Shown: positions 7,632 to 16,350, counted from the stretch's first letter. The stretch: 64,000 bases of DNA from an uncultured Collinsella sp. (GCA_902492755.1 CABUNB010000004.1:12851-76850), one strand, 5' to 3'. Notes: generated by a model from the letters alone, not told the origin. Numbers and translations: made by a program.

Positions 7632-8963
7632 ATGGATGAGTACGGCTCTCGGGAAATTAAACGATCGGATTCGACGAAGGAGGAGAATGCTAAGAAGCCG
7701 CTCGTGCTCTTCGGGCGCGAGTTCTCCCGTAAGCAGGTCTGCGCGGCTGGTGCGGGAATCCTCTGTGCGGCGCTTCTCATCGGCGGCGGTGGGTATGCCA
7801 TCACACATGCCGGGTGGACGGGCAAAGCGAATGTCCCTGCGGTGTCCCAGTCGAAGGACGATGAGAAGCAGGACATGGTACTTACCCTTGAGGTGAAGGC
7901 TGACGGCTGGGATGCGGACACCTCCACGCCCATTATCGCCCATATAGAGGATGCGGACGGGGAAGTAGACTTCTACACCGCCATCGCTGCGAACAAGCAG
8001 GTGACCGTGAGGGTCGGCAAGTCCGGTACCTATACCGTCACATTCATTTCACCGGTGAACGCCGACGGTTCCATCTATAAGGTGTCATCGAAGAAGGTTA
8101 CCGCCGGGAAGGCCGATAAGAAGACGGCCAGCACAGGCGTGACTTTCGATAAGGTGGATGCGGACAGGGTAACGAAAGATGACTTGACAGCCATTGCCAA
8201 GGACGTTGCGGAAGCCGTGAAGAAGGGCGATTCCACCCTGACCGGGGACAAGGGCGCTGAGGTCGTGAAGAAGTTCGAGGACAACATCAAGAAGAACCCG
8301 AACGCCGATACCGATGCCGTCGAGAAGGAGACCGAGAAGGCTCAGGAGTCCGCCAAGGAAGAGAAGTCCGACGCGAAGACCCCGGAAACTTCCGACAGCA
8401 AGAAGAGCGATTCAGGTTCATCCAACGGCTCCAAGAAGGATAATGGGAAGACCACAGGCAGCTCCGATAATTCTGGAAACAAGAGCAATTCATCCTCCAA
8501 GAAAGACGAGGGAAAATCCGATAGCAAGCCGAGTGGCGGCAACAGCAGCAACTTCGGCTCAAACTCCAATTCAGGCAGTTCATCGAAAAAGGATGACACC
8601 CCGGCGCATCAGCACAACTGGGTTGCCCAGACAAAAACCGTCCATCACGACGCTCAGTACAAGACCGTCCACCACGACGCGGTGACGCATCAGGTATGGC
8701 ATGACGCGGTGACGGAGGAACACTATATCTGCAACCAGTGCGGTGCGGATATCACGTCTGACCCTTGGGGGCATATTAACAACTCTCTTATGAATGGTGG
8801 TAATTGCGGAAGCTATCACTCTACCTATGTGACTGTAAAGCAGGGGTATTATGAAACCGTGACCGACCAAGCGGCCTATGACGAGCAGGTGCAGGTGCGC
8901 GATGCATGGGATGAGACTGTGACCACTGGGTATAAGTGCTCTTCTTGCGGTGCCACGAAGTAA
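7632..8963 (+). CDS. Membrane-anchored Ser/Lys-rich protein with Cys-pair C-terminal domain (element cargo)
   Basis: 443 aa. The cytoplasmic N-terminus is about 30 residues, followed by one membrane helix (about 36-56), a compact beta-rich region to about residue 190, and a Ser/Asn/Lys/Asp-rich low-complexity linker (about 225-325). A C-terminal domain carries His-Asp-Ala repeats (HHDA, HHDA, WHDA) and two CxxC pairs (CNQCG and CSSCG), a possible zinc knuckle. No LPxTG motif is seen, so it should stay membrane-bound with the Cys domain outside. The ATG at 7632 follows CTGGAG. I do not recognise a function; adhesion or surface exclusion would fit a mobile-element cargo protein but is speculation. 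Confidence 0.75.
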   Translation: MDEYGSREIKRSDSTKEENAKKPLVLFGREFSRKQVCAAGAGILCAALLIGGGGYAITHAGWTGKANVPAVSQSKDDEKQDMVLTLEVKADGWDADTSTPIIAHIEDADGEVDFYTAIAANKQVTVRVGKSGTYTVTFISPVNADGSIYKVSSKKVTAGKADKKTASTGVTFDKVDADRVTKDDLTAIAKDVAEAVKKGDSTLTGDKGAEVVKKFEDNIKKNPNADTDAVEKETEKAQESAKEEKSDAKTPETSDSKKSDSGSSNGSKKDNGKTTGSSDNSGNKSNSSSKKDEGKSDSKPSGGNSSNFGSNSNSGSSSKKDDTPAHQHNWVAQTKTVHHDAQYKTVHHDAVTHQVWHDAVTEEHYICNQCGADITSDPWGHINNSLMNGGNCGSYHSTYVTVKQGYYETVTDQAAYDEQVQVRDAWDETVTTGYKCSSCGATK

Positions 8964-8999
8964 CTTGAAAGAACAAAACAATCGTCTGTTTCAGGCAAG

Positions 9000-9033
9000 G
9001 AAAGCCCCGACCAAATGGCCGGGGCTTTCTTAA
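9000..9033 (+). terminator. Terminator of the cargo gene
   Basis: A stem of 9 bp or more (GAAAGCCCCG paired with CGGGGCTTTC) with a 10-nt interior, followed by TTAAT. It begins 36 bp after the cargo stop codon. Confidence 0.85.
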
Positions 9034-9450
9034 TGTTCATCGATCGGCCTTGCGGCCGATGGGTCCCGCCCATAAGCGGGACCCCCGCGACGCGTGGCGT
9101 CGCTCTCGCTACGGCTTCCTGCAACGCTCCCAAGGATCGCGTTTCCGTCCGCCTCCGCTCACACCGGCCCCGCCCGCCGAACGGCTGCGCTCGATGGCTT
9201 CCAGAGGTCGCCATCGCTCCGCCGTTCGCCGGACGGGGCCTCTCGCGCCGGGTCGCCGAGCACCGTCGTGCGACGCTCCCCATGGGTCGCGTCTCCTCGG
9301 CGTCGGCTCAACCGGCGCTCACCTGCCCGGGCTCGCGTTGCCTCGGCAACCGGCTCGCTCCGTGCAGGCAAGATATGGATTCCGTTGCACGGAATCATCT
9401 TGCCGCCTGCGGCGGAGGGCGAACCGCTCCGAAGTCGCTCCCGCCAATAA
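9034..9450. other. GC-rich non-coding region dense in inverted repeats; candidate oriT
   Basis: About 420 bp between the convergent cargo and relaxase genes has no plausible reading frame but many hairpins. Examples are a CGGCC/GGCCG pair near 9042-9059, GGGTCCCGC/GCGGGACCC near 9060-9083, and a long imperfect palindrome around 9178-9230. A hairpin near 9370-9406 is built from GCAAGAT/ATCTTGC with an inner GATTCCGT/ACGGAATC. Two diverged copies of a 26-bp block lie near 9120-9145 and 9271-9297. Being next to the relaxase makes an origin of transfer or a structured RNA possible. Confidence 0.4.
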
Positions 9451-9478
9451 TAAGCCGGGACGCTTGTTGCGTCCCGGC
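9443..9478 (-). terminator. Terminator of the mobilization operon
   Basis: A perfect 10-bp stem (9454-9463 with 9469-9478) and 5-nt loop, followed on the minus strand by TTATTATT. It lies just after the relaxase stop codon. Confidence 0.85.
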
Positions 9479-9486
9479 CCAAGCGC

Positions 9487-10425
9487 TCAGTCCCCTCGCC
9501 CGTTCTGGTTCTCCCACGACTTGCGCTCAAGTTCCCAGAACGCCCTCATCGCCGTCGCGATCCCGCGCAGCGTGAAGCGGACGACGAGGCCGGTTGAGCG
9601 GTCGACCGCGAAGCCGAGCCTGCCGCCGTTGACTTTCCGCACGGCCCCGAGGGCCTTCGAGAAGAAGCGGTACTGGAGGCTCCCGCCCTTCGACCTCGCG
9701 AGCTCGATGCCGTCTCGCCTGAGCCGCCGGTCGAGCTCGGCCATGCGGTCGGGGCAGTCCCTCATTCGTCCGACCTCCTCGACGCGACGGGCGACCGCCA
9801 CGCGGACGCGGGCGTTCTCGGAGCGCTCGGCCTGCCCCTTGCGGGCCATGTCGCGTTCCTCCCTGCCCGGCTGTCTCGCGTGGACGCGCGAGTTGGCCTT
9901 GCCGCGCTCAAGCTGCTTGAGCCCATACCTTTCGTCCAAGGTGCGAACGGTTTTCACGCGTGCGGCAGCGGCTTTGCGTGCGGGGCCCTCGTCGAGCCTC
10001 CTGCCCGTCTCAAGGTCGCTGCGGTTGATGCCGAGGTGCACGGCATAGCGGTCGGTGTCGTCGGAGCGGCAGCGCTCGCGATGCAGAACTATGACGACCT
10101 CTTGGTTCGGATAGCGCTCGGCCACGTAGTCGCGTGCGTATCGCATGCACATCTCCGGCGTCATCTTCCCGCCGTTGAGGTCGCACTCGTCGGGGAGGAA
10201 ACCAAGTATCTGATGCTGCATGTAGGTGCACTTCGCCCCCGCCTTCCCCGGCTTGTCATGCCCCATGGCCTTCCTCGTGTCTGCCATCTCTTGGAACCAG
10301 CGCTCTTCACTGATGATGTTCTGCGTGTCGTGCGCGAGAGCTTTGTCCCTGTCCCATGAGAGATAGTCCTTGAGGCGGGAGAGGTGCTTCTCGCTGCACA
10401 CGCTTGTCTGTTTAATCGCTGTCAT
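9487..10425 (-). CDS. Relaxase / mobilization protein (MobA/L-like)
   Basis: This 312-aa protein should nick the origin of transfer and stay bound to the transferred strand. The relaxase core lies at about residues 85-140. It has VIVLHRERC followed by DDTDRYAVHLGINRSD, resembling the His-rich motif III (HxxxxxHxHxxxN) of MobA/L and MOBP enzymes but with a reduced His set. The Tyr-rich N-terminal stretch (KHLSRLKDYL) may hold the nicking tyrosine. The C-terminal half is Arg-rich. ATG at 10425 with GGAGGA upstream, 9 nt after the coupling protein gene. The His pattern is divergent, so the exact MOB class is uncertain. Confidence 0.72.
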   Translation of the reverse strand: MTAIKQTSVCSEKHLSRLKDYLSWDRDKALAHDTQNIISEERWFQEMADTRKAMGHDKPGKAGAKCTYMQHQILGFLPDECDLNGGKMTPEMCMRYARDYVAERYPNQEVVIVLHRERCRSDDTDRYAVHLGINRSDLETGRRLDEGPARKAAAARVKTVRTLDERYGLKQLERGKANSRVHARQPGREERDMARKGQAERSENARVRVAVARRVEEVGRMRDCPDRMAELDRRLRRDGIELARSKGGSLQYRFFSKALGAVRKVNGGRLGFAVDRSTGLVVRFTLRGIATAMRAFWELERKSWENQNGRGD

Positions 10426-10434
10426 GGGTCCTCC

Positions 10435-12351
10435 CTAGTCGAGCGAAAGGCCGCTGAATTTGCCGGTCGGCTGGATCTCGGCTTTCTTCTTCGGCTCGGG
10501 CCACTTGGGGCACCAGAGGCCGACGCGTTCGCCCATCTTCTCGGCAGCGGCCTCGTCCAGTTGCTTTTGATAGGCACGGCGCTTCTCCGCCTCGTGCTCC
10601 GGAGTCCCGAGGTCGAAGTGCTCCTTCGTGGGCGTCTTGGTGCAATCGGCGACGGGTGAGCGGAAGACCCCGGCCCGCTCGGCGGGTATTCCGTTATCCG
10701 CGTGCTTGACGACGATTATCCCGTCCCTGTCCGGGGCCATGTCGCGCCATTCCCACGCGTGTATCACGTCGTCTGCGCTCTCGCTGTAGGAGGTCGATGT
10801 CGACGAACCCGACGCCGCCTTGCTGCTGCTCGTGCCCTGCGTGTGGCGGGTGGTCTTGCCGATGAGCTCCGTGAAGTATCGGCGGTCTTCCTCCTCGGCG
10901 AGCTTCATGGCGACTTTTACGCCGCAGTTCGCGAGAATCTTCCTCCGTCCGTCCCTCTCTCCGTATTTATTAAGCTGGGATATATCTTGCGTTGCCCCCG
11001 TCCAGTAAATCTGGAACGACCTTCCAAGCGAAAGGAGGGCGGGCAGGCATTCGATGCGGGGCAGGTTGCCCCATTCGTCGCCGAGAATCTGGACGGGGCG
11101 CGGAAGTCTTCCGCCGTTGGAATCGGCGACGATTTGGACGGATTCCCAGAGCTGGGAGAGGAATATCGCCGCTATGCAGTTGTATGGCGAGCCCTCGTCG
11201 AGCATATGGAGGAATACGGCGCTCTTGGTTTCAAGAACCGCGCGAGGGTCGATGTCGGACCCGGACGTCATCCATGCGACTGGGGCCGACGAGAACGGGC
11301 GCAGCGCCACCTTGAGCGTCGAGAGGATGCTTCTGAGCTCGTTGCCGCCCGAGGAGACGAACTGCGAGGCTCTGTTTTTAGCGGGGTGTCTGCTTGGTAG
11401 GGTGCGGAAAACGCTCTTGAGTGGCTCGGCCGGGTCGTCACCCTCTGCCTCGGTGCCACGGTCCAGCACCTCGCAGACGGTCGCAAGGTGCTTTGCTTCC
11501 TTGGGGCATTCATCGGACATGGAGACCAGCAAGACGAGGGCAGACAGGAGGCCCCGCGCGGATGCGGTCCAGTGCGAGCCCTTGCCGTTCTCGTCATCCT
11601 GCACCACGAGCTCCGCAATGGTGTCAGCCGCCTGCTCGGCTTCTTGGTCGCGGCTTTCGGCGTGGAGGTCGATGACCTGCTTGAGCGGGTTGAACCTCTG
11701 GCCTCGATAGGGTCGCTGCGTGTCGAGCAGGAGGACGTTGTAGCCGCGTCGGGCCAGCTCGTCACCCGTGAGCTCTATGAGCTCGTTCTTGACGTCGGAG
11801 ACGACGAGGGTCGCGGGCTCGGAGCCGTTTGCGCCGTCGCCGTACGAGAGCAAATCGATTGAGGGCAGGTAGAGGAAGCGGGACTTGCCAGAGCCAGTGG
11901 ACCCGGAAACATAGACCATCTTCTTTGGCTCGAAGAGGTAGCAGGGTTTGCCGAGCCATCTGATGAACCCGTAGACGAACCCGCGTGAAGAGGGGTTAGC
12001 CGAGCCGTCCCATGTAATCGAACCTTTCACCGCATTGCGGCCCGTCTTGATGCAAGCATTGCCGAGCACGCCGCCATCGTCGGCACGCGAGTTGAGGGCG
12101 CTCGAATAGGCAACGAGGGAGCAGATGCAGAGCGTGAGGAGGAAGGTGAGGACGGTCCCCGTGATATGGGCGATGAATGCGCCCGAGAGCCACCAGCCGA
12201 GAACCGTGGCCGCATCGAGCGCAGAGGGGAGGGCTGACGCGTCGGGCATGATCCCGGAGGCAATATCGCCGATAGGGGCGGCAAGGATTGGGCAGACGAG
12301 GAATGCAATGAAGACGGATGATATGAGGGTGGTGAACATCTTGCTTTTCAT
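10435..12351 (-). CDS. VirD4/TraG-type type IV coupling protein
   Basis: This 638-aa membrane ATPase brings the relaxase-DNA complex to a conjugation channel. N-terminal membrane segments (about 8-30 and 47-85) precede a TraG/VirD4 ATPase domain. The Walker A is GSTGSGKS with Lys156, and a Walker B-like ILGDEWGNLP is followed by the conserved ATQDISQL. The start ATG overlaps the mobC stop by 4 nt (ATGA), and the stop is 9 nt before the relaxase start. Its presence without other mating-pair genes is typical of mobilizable elements that recruit a foreign channel. Confidence 0.9.
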   Translation of the reverse strand: MKSKMFTTLISSVFIAFLVCPILAAPIGDIASGIMPDASALPSALDAATVLGWWLSGAFIAHITGTVLTFLLTLCICSLVAYSSALNSRADDGGVLGNACIKTGRNAVKGSITWDGSANPSSRGFVYGFIRWLGKPCYLFEPKKMVYVSGSTGSGKSRFLYLPSIDLLSYGDGANGSEPATLVVSDVKNELIELTGDELARRGYNVLLLDTQRPYRGQRFNPLKQVIDLHAESRDQEAEQAADTIAELVVQDDENGKGSHWTASARGLLSALVLLVSMSDECPKEAKHLATVCEVLDRGTEAEGDDPAEPLKSVFRTLPSRHPAKNRASQFVSSGGNELRSILSTLKVALRPFSSAPVAWMTSGSDIDPRAVLETKSAVFLHMLDEGSPYNCIAAIFLSQLWESVQIVADSNGGRLPRPVQILGDEWGNLPRIECLPALLSLGRSFQIYWTGATQDISQLNKYGERDGRRKILANCGVKVAMKLAEEEDRRYFTELIGKTTRHTQGTSSSKAASGSSTSTSYSESADDVIHAWEWRDMAPDRDGIIVVKHADNGIPAERAGVFRSPVADCTKTPTKEHFDLGTPEHEAEKRRAYQKQLDEAAAEKMGERVGLWCPKWPEPKKKAEIQPTGKFSGLSLD

Positions 12352-12698
12352 AGCCGCTCCTTTGCTTTCGACAGAAGGGTTGAGAGTTCGGAAGCTGTGC
12401 TCGATATCAACTGGACGGCGTTTTCAAGCTGGACGGCCGTTTGCCGGTCGATGCCATAGGCGTTTATGGAGCGCATAGCTTGGTTGAGGTTGTTGCCCTG
12501 CCGCTTCATCTCGACGAGCATTTGCCGGAGGGTCGACTCGTCGGCGACCTTGACGGGCTTCTCGCCGATTCGGAGGGCGGCCTCGCGCAAAAACGTTGAT
12601 GGGGGCATGCCGAAAGAGGAAGAGCGGGCCACGATTTCGGCCCGCTCTCCATCGGTCATACGAACGTTGATATGCGCGGTCCTGCTAGTGCCGCGCAT
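12348..12698 (-). CDS. mobC: MobC-like relaxosome accessory protein
   Basis: This 116-aa protein has a ribbon-helix-helix-like N-terminus (INVRMTDGERAEIVARS) and the MobC signature RQGNNLNQAMRSIN near residues 70-84. It should assist the relaxase at the origin of transfer. It sits 3 bp after the DnaB-like gene and overlaps the coupling protein start. Confidence 0.82.
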   Translation of the reverse strand: MRGTSRTAHINVRMTDGERAEIVARSSSFGMPPSTFLREAALRIGEKPVKVADESTLRQMLVEMKRQGNNLNQAMRSINAYGIDRQTAVQLENAVQLISSTASELSTLLSKAKERL

Positions 12699-12701
12699 CG
12701 C

Positions 12702-13598
12702 CTAGCCCCTATCGAGGAAGGTAGCGTGGGCTCCGTCGAAGTCGAGCCGAGCTTCGCCTAACGTGCCGTAGCGATTCTTGAGGGCAACGAGCTTGAGCGG
12801 GGTGCCGCTCGCGGGGGCCTCAAAAGGGAAGTCGGGTTTTCCGTCATCGTCGGCAAGAAAAAGAACGGAGTCGAAGCTGTACTCGACCGTCGAAGAGCCG
12901 CCGAACATGCCGAGGTTGGGCTTGCTCGACTTGCCAGACTTGTAGGACTCGCGCGTGGTCGAGCTCAGGGCGATGACTGGCGAGCCGTAGAGGTTTGATA
13001 TTTCGCGCAAGCCCTTTACGCACGCTGTGATTGCCAAGCGCTCGTCGATGAACTGCTGTCCCGCCGTGATACCGCAGGCGAGGAGTTGGAGATAGTCGAT
13101 GAAAACGATAGGGGCCTCGTTGCGCTCACGTGCTATCAGCCCAACGAGGTTCGAGAGTTCAACGGTGTTCAAGGGGCCGGTAATACAGAGATTCGGGGCG
13201 ATACAGCTGCGATACCTGTCGAGAGCAGCCTCGAAGGCCTCGTGCTTGGGATGGTCTGCCGCCGCCGCGTCCGCGACCTCGGAAAGGGCAAGCTTGCCTC
13301 CGCTGAGTCGTGCAAGGCTCTTCTCCAAGAGCTTATGCGCGGGAAGCTCGGCGGAGACATAGATTACTGGGTGACTGTCGTTCGCAAGCTTGTCGGCCTC
13401 CTGCAAGGCCAAGGTCGTCTTGCCCCTGCCGGGACCGGTGCCGATGGCATAATTGAGCCCGGGATGGACTCCGCCGAGGATGTCGTTAAGGGCCTTGAGC
13501 CCGAAGAGGGCGATAGGTTGGTCACCCCTAAGGGCGCTGAGGTGCTCATCGAGCCTATCGGATTCGAAAACGAGAGGGTTGGGGGCCGGGCACTGCAT
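12702..13598 (-). CDS. DnaB-like helicase-core ATPase
   Basis: 298 aa, lacking the N-terminal primase-binding domain of true DnaB. It has a Walker A GTGPGRGKTT near residues 52-61, ISAELP-type strand VIYVSAELP, Walker B IVFIDYLQLL and a downstream arginine-rich region, as in DnaB/RadA-like replicative helicases. In a mobilizable element it probably supports element replication or DNA processing. The ATG at 13598 overlaps the stop codon of the excisionase-like gene by one base. Confidence 0.8.
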   Translation of the reverse strand: MQCPAPNPLVFESDRLDEHLSALRGDQPIALFGLKALNDILGGVHPGLNYAIGTGPGRGKTTLALQEADKLANDSHPVIYVSAELPAHKLLEKSLARLSGGKLALSEVADAAAADHPKHEAFEAALDRYRSCIAPNLCITGPLNTVELSNLVGLIARERNEAPIVFIDYLQLLACGITAGQQFIDERLAITACVKGLREISNLYGSPVIALSSTTRESYKSGKSSKPNLGMFGGSSTVEYSFDSVLFLADDDGKPDFPFEAPASGTPLKLVALKNRYGTLGEARLDFDGAHATFLDRG

Positions 13599-13840
13599 TA
13601 CTCGTTCGCCTCTTCAGCCAAAGTCCTGAAATAGGCGATGAGGTCTTCTTCCATGACAAAATACTGGTTGGCGATGCGGAAGCAATGGTGCGTCGACTTC
13701 ATGAGCTTAATGGCGCTCGACTGGCCAATGCCGGTGAGAATCTGAACATCGAGACGGCTCAAGATACGCTTGGGACCAGTGCGACGAAGGTTGATGCCTG
13801 CGGAAATGGCGTCAACCTTGGGGTCATCTGCAAGATGCAT
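13598..13840 (-). CDS. Excisionase-like winged-HTH DNA-binding protein
   Basis: This 80-aa protein has a MerR/excisionase-type helix-turn-helix (LDVQILTGIGQSSAIKLMKS, then the wing FRIANQYFVMEEDLIAYF). Such proteins bend DNA to favour excision or act as repressors. ATG at 13840 with AAGGAG 6 nt upstream. It is the first gene of the minus-strand operon xis-like, dnaB-like, mobC, coupling protein, relaxase, so excision and mobilization may be co-expressed. Confidence 0.75.
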   Translation of the reverse strand: MHLADDPKVDAISAGINLRRTGPKRILSRLDVQILTGIGQSSAIKLMKSTHHCFRIANQYFVMEEDLIAYFRTLAEEANE

Positions 13841-13919
13841 GATAAACTCCTTGTTTGGGGTGCTCGGCTCCTCTTCGAGGTTTGGCGACTAAGAGAGGGG
13901 AGTCGGGTGCCGTTTTTTA

Positions 13920-14648
13920 TTACCAGTCGGAACAAACCTCTTCAAGAAGACTGCTCCATTTGCGACGCAACTCCGGGGTATCCGGGAGTACGTGCTGGTT
14001 GCCGCAGTCTGCGGCAGAGGTCGTGACGCTCTCTTCGAGCGCGGAGAAGGCGTCGGCGAGATAGGCGCATGTCGCGTTCAGCTGGCCGATTTCGTCAAAA
14101 TATTCGATGGCGAAGCGCACGAGCGCCACAACGGGGGCGCGGTTATAGTTGGTGGACGCCTCGTCCATCAGGGCGCGGCCGTACTTCACCGCCCTGTCGG
14201 TCTCGTAATCGACAAAGGGGTCTGAGGGATCGCGCGGAACCTTGTGCTCCATAAAGTCAATGACGGAATCAAAGCAGCGGCGAAGGTGCGGCATGTCCAT
14301 CGCGCTGGTAAAGAGCGCGGTCTCACAACGCCTCTCGTGGATTAGCTCGAAACCGAACTCGACAATGGGCTTATAGCCGCCGTGGGCGACGGTTCCCGTC
14401 GCGCCAGTGACGTTCGAACGCAGAACGTCCGAGACGCTCGCAAACAGACCACTACCGCTGTAGACGTCGAGCATCCTGTCCCTCGGAAATGCCGGGGAGG
14501 GAAGCACCTCGTCAAAGACAAGGCCGATAATGGCTTTTGACTCATCGGTCGCTCGAAGGTAAGCCTCGTCGGAGACCATCTGTGAGAAGGGGGTCTTGAG
14601 GTTTTCGGGTATGCGGATACGCTTCTCGGCCTTCTTCTTATAGACCAT
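13920..14648 (-). CDS. Hypothetical element protein, 242 aa
   Basis: I do not recognise this family. I chose the ATG at 14648 (MVYKKKAEKR) because GGAGGTG precedes it; an upstream in-frame start at 14744 has no such site. The protein is soluble, with a basic N-terminus and an acidic, helical C-terminus, and lacks obvious catalytic motifs. It lies between the integrase and the excisionase/mobilization operon, where replication-initiation or regulatory genes are often found, but nothing in the sequence proves that role. Confidence 0.7.
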   Translation of the reverse strand: MVYKKKAEKRIRIPENLKTPFSQMVSDEAYLRATDESKAIIGLVFDEVLPSPAFPRDRMLDVYSGSGLFASVSDVLRSNVTGATGTVAHGGYKPIVEFGFELIHERRCETALFTSAMDMPHLRRCFDSVIDFMEHKVPRDPSDPFVDYETDRAVKYGRALMDEASTNYNRAPVVALVRFAIEYFDEIGQLNATCAYLADAFSALEESVTTSAADCGNQHVLPDTPELRRKWSSLLEEVCSDW

Positions 14649-14760
14649 TTTATTCACCTCCAATCGTTTGTCTGCAATCATCATACCATCAGACGGCGCA
14701 TGTAGCCCTAGTAGTAGCCCACCGTATGAAGAGATAGTGAACATCGAGGTAAACTAGCCA

Positions 14761-16059
14761 TTACTTAGATGACAGCAATTCAAAGACTTCTGCTGCGTTT
14801 CGGTCATTGGCCCTGATTGCATGGGTGTAGAAATTAGCCGTTGTGCTTGCGGAGGCATGGCCCATTCGCGCCTGAACGGTCTTTAAATCGACGTTGCTCG
14901 CCACGAGAGCGGTCGCGGCGGTGTGACGGAGGCCATGGGGAACAAGTCCTGAGTAACCAGTGCCGCGCGTATGAAGCTTGCCGTCTCGCATGAACTGCTT
15001 CGTCACATCGCTATAAGTCCCATAGCCGTTATCGACGCAGAAGTCCCTAAACCATCGAGAGTAGTTGTGCCCGCTTGGTCTGGTGACGCTTATGCTGCGG
15101 AAACCGTCGGCATCCTTTCCAACGCTGAATGCGTGGACGATGGGGTCGGTATCCTTTTGTTCCAACCCGCGACGTCTGAATATGTCGCGCTGCATAGTCT
15201 TCCACTTGTCTAAATACTCGGCCAGAGCTTTGTCTATGGAGAGAATGCGTCTGCTCATCTCCGATTTCGGGGGCCTCAAGGTCTTGTCGCTGGTGTACTG
15301 CCGGACGATTCGGAGCTCCATGGCTCCGGGGTCGTAATCGAGCCAGCTGAGCCCTAAAGCCTCGCCTTTCCTCAGCCCGAGGTGAAATATAAGCATGGTG
15401 CAGACGGTCATGGGCCCCATCGGCTCGGAAAGCAAGCACTCAGTGAATCTTGGGAGCTCATCGGGAGGGAGAAAGTTTCGTGCTCGCAGGTCCGGTTTCG
15501 GCAGCTTTATGCCGATGCAAGGATTGCGGCCAATCAGTTCGTTCTCAAGGGCATCTTGCATGACCTGCTTAAGCTTGACGTGAATGCGACGGATCTCGGC
15601 GTCGGTGAACCTTCCATTTGAACGGGCCTCAGCGTAGGCGCGTTTAACATCGTCGGGCCTCAGGTCGGCTAGGGGCACGTCTTCGAACAGTTCGCGTATG
15701 TGTCGCACGTCGTATCCCTCTCGCTCATATGAGAGAGGGGAGCCGAATGAGCTCTCTCGGAGCACGTGGAAGGATTCGGCATATGCCGCTACGGTGCTCG
15801 GAGCATCTCTAGATGGTTCATAGCTCTCAAGTTCCTCGCGGTACTCGTTGAGAGCGTTTGCGACTTCGCTAGGCCAGTTCTTCGGGTTCTTGCTCTTGCA
15901 ATGGATGGTCCTCTTGGGTGTTTTGAGATACTTAACTTTGCTGCCGTTCTTTCCGGAGTTCGGGTCTCTCCCAAGAGAGAAGTAAATCTTGAATGAGCCG
16001 GGCTTTCCCTTGATGGGCTCAGATGTTCCCTTTGCGGTTGGTTTGATTCTGGTTTCCAA
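14761..16059 (-). CDS. int: Tyrosine site-specific integrase
   Basis: 432 aa. The N-terminal part holds the arm-binding (AP2-like) and core-binding SAM-like domains. The C-terminal catalytic domain shows the first Arg in LGLRKGEALGL, HGLRHTAATAL (HxxR), the later His in MGHAS and the nucleophile Tyr411 in NFYTH. The start is TTG at 16059 with GGAGGA 6-7 nt upstream. Its promoter region faces attR, and it should catalyse integration into the tRNA-Arg 3' end. Confidence 0.93.
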   Translation of the reverse strand: METRIKPTAKGTSEPIKGKPGSFKIYFSLGRDPNSGKNGSKVKYLKTPKRTIHCKSKNPKNWPSEVANALNEYREELESYEPSRDAPSTVAAYAESFHVLRESSFGSPLSYEREGYDVRHIRELFEDVPLADLRPDDVKRAYAEARSNGRFTDAEIRRIHVKLKQVMQDALENELIGRNPCIGIKLPKPDLRARNFLPPDELPRFTECLLSEPMGPMTVCTMLIFHLGLRKGEALGLSWLDYDPGAMELRIVRQYTSDKTLRPPKSEMSRRILSIDKALAEYLDKWKTMQRDIFRRRGLEQKDTDPIVHAFSVGKDADGFRSISVTRPSGHNYSRWFRDFCVDNGYGTYSDVTKQFMRDGKLHTRGTGYSGLVPHGLRHTAATALVASNVDLKTVQARMGHASASTTANFYTHAIRANDRNAAEVFELLSSK

Positions 16060-16077
16060 AAGTGTCCTCCAAGGGGA

Positions 16078-16132
16078 TTACGTTAGGCTCGGGGCCGGGG
16101 CTTTGAGGGCCTCGGCCCCGAGCCTAACGTAA
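16078..16132. repeat. Perfect 20-bp inverted repeat upstream of int
   Basis: Arms at 16078-16097 and 16113-16132 are exact complements around a 15-nt GC-rich loop. It lies between the integrase ribosome site and the right-end arm sites. It could terminate incoming transcription, attenuate int, or bind a recombination factor. Confidence 0.8.
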
Positions 16133-16135
16133 ACT

Positions 16136-16188
16136 TTTCACCCCTGCAAGCCGTAAACGCAACTGCTAGGGGTGAAAAAGAGGTGAAA
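16136..16188. promoter_or_regulatory. Candidate integrase arm-type sites, right end
   Basis: TTTCACCCC at 16136-16144 and the direct pair GGGGTGAAA (16169-16177) and AGGTGAAA (16181-16188) mirror the set at 6988-7063. Confidence 0.55.
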
Positions 16189-16295
16189 TAGAATTCTAAT
16201 AAGAACCAGCAGAAACTCAAAAACAGCTAATCTACCTGCGAATATATAAAATAGGGCAAAATTGCATTTGCCCAGGTAAGGTAAATGACCATGAC

Positions 16296-16342
16296 CTCCT
16301 AAAGCGGGTGTCGACGGTTCGAATCCGCCCGGGGGCACCAGA
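16296..16342 (+). repeat. Right attachment site (attR), 47-bp direct repeat
   Basis: Identical to 6872-6918. It is followed by a hairpin (16351-16378) that was probably the original tRNA terminator. Confidence 0.9.
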
Positions 16343-16350
16343 AGATTATG

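Larger units (their letters stand above)
6872..16342. mobile_element. Integrative mobilizable element in tRNA-Arg(CCT)
   Basis: The 9.47-kb segment is bounded by identical 47-bp direct repeats (6872-6918 within the tRNA, and 16296-16342). It encodes a tyrosine integrase next to the right repeat, an excisionase-like protein, a DnaB-like ATPase, a MobC-like protein, a VirD4-type coupling protein and a relaxase, plus an XRE regulator and one cargo gene. No VirB4, VirB6 or other mating-pair genes are present, so it should need a helper conjugative element. The intact tRNA is on the left, its 3' end having been rebuilt by the element. Confidence 0.9.

Noticed and set aside
9015..9575. Plus-strand frames of 186 and 332 codons over the structured region and relaxase
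   Set aside because: Arg/Ser/Pro-rich translations with no ribosome site, created by GC-rich palindromes and the antisense of the relaxase gene.
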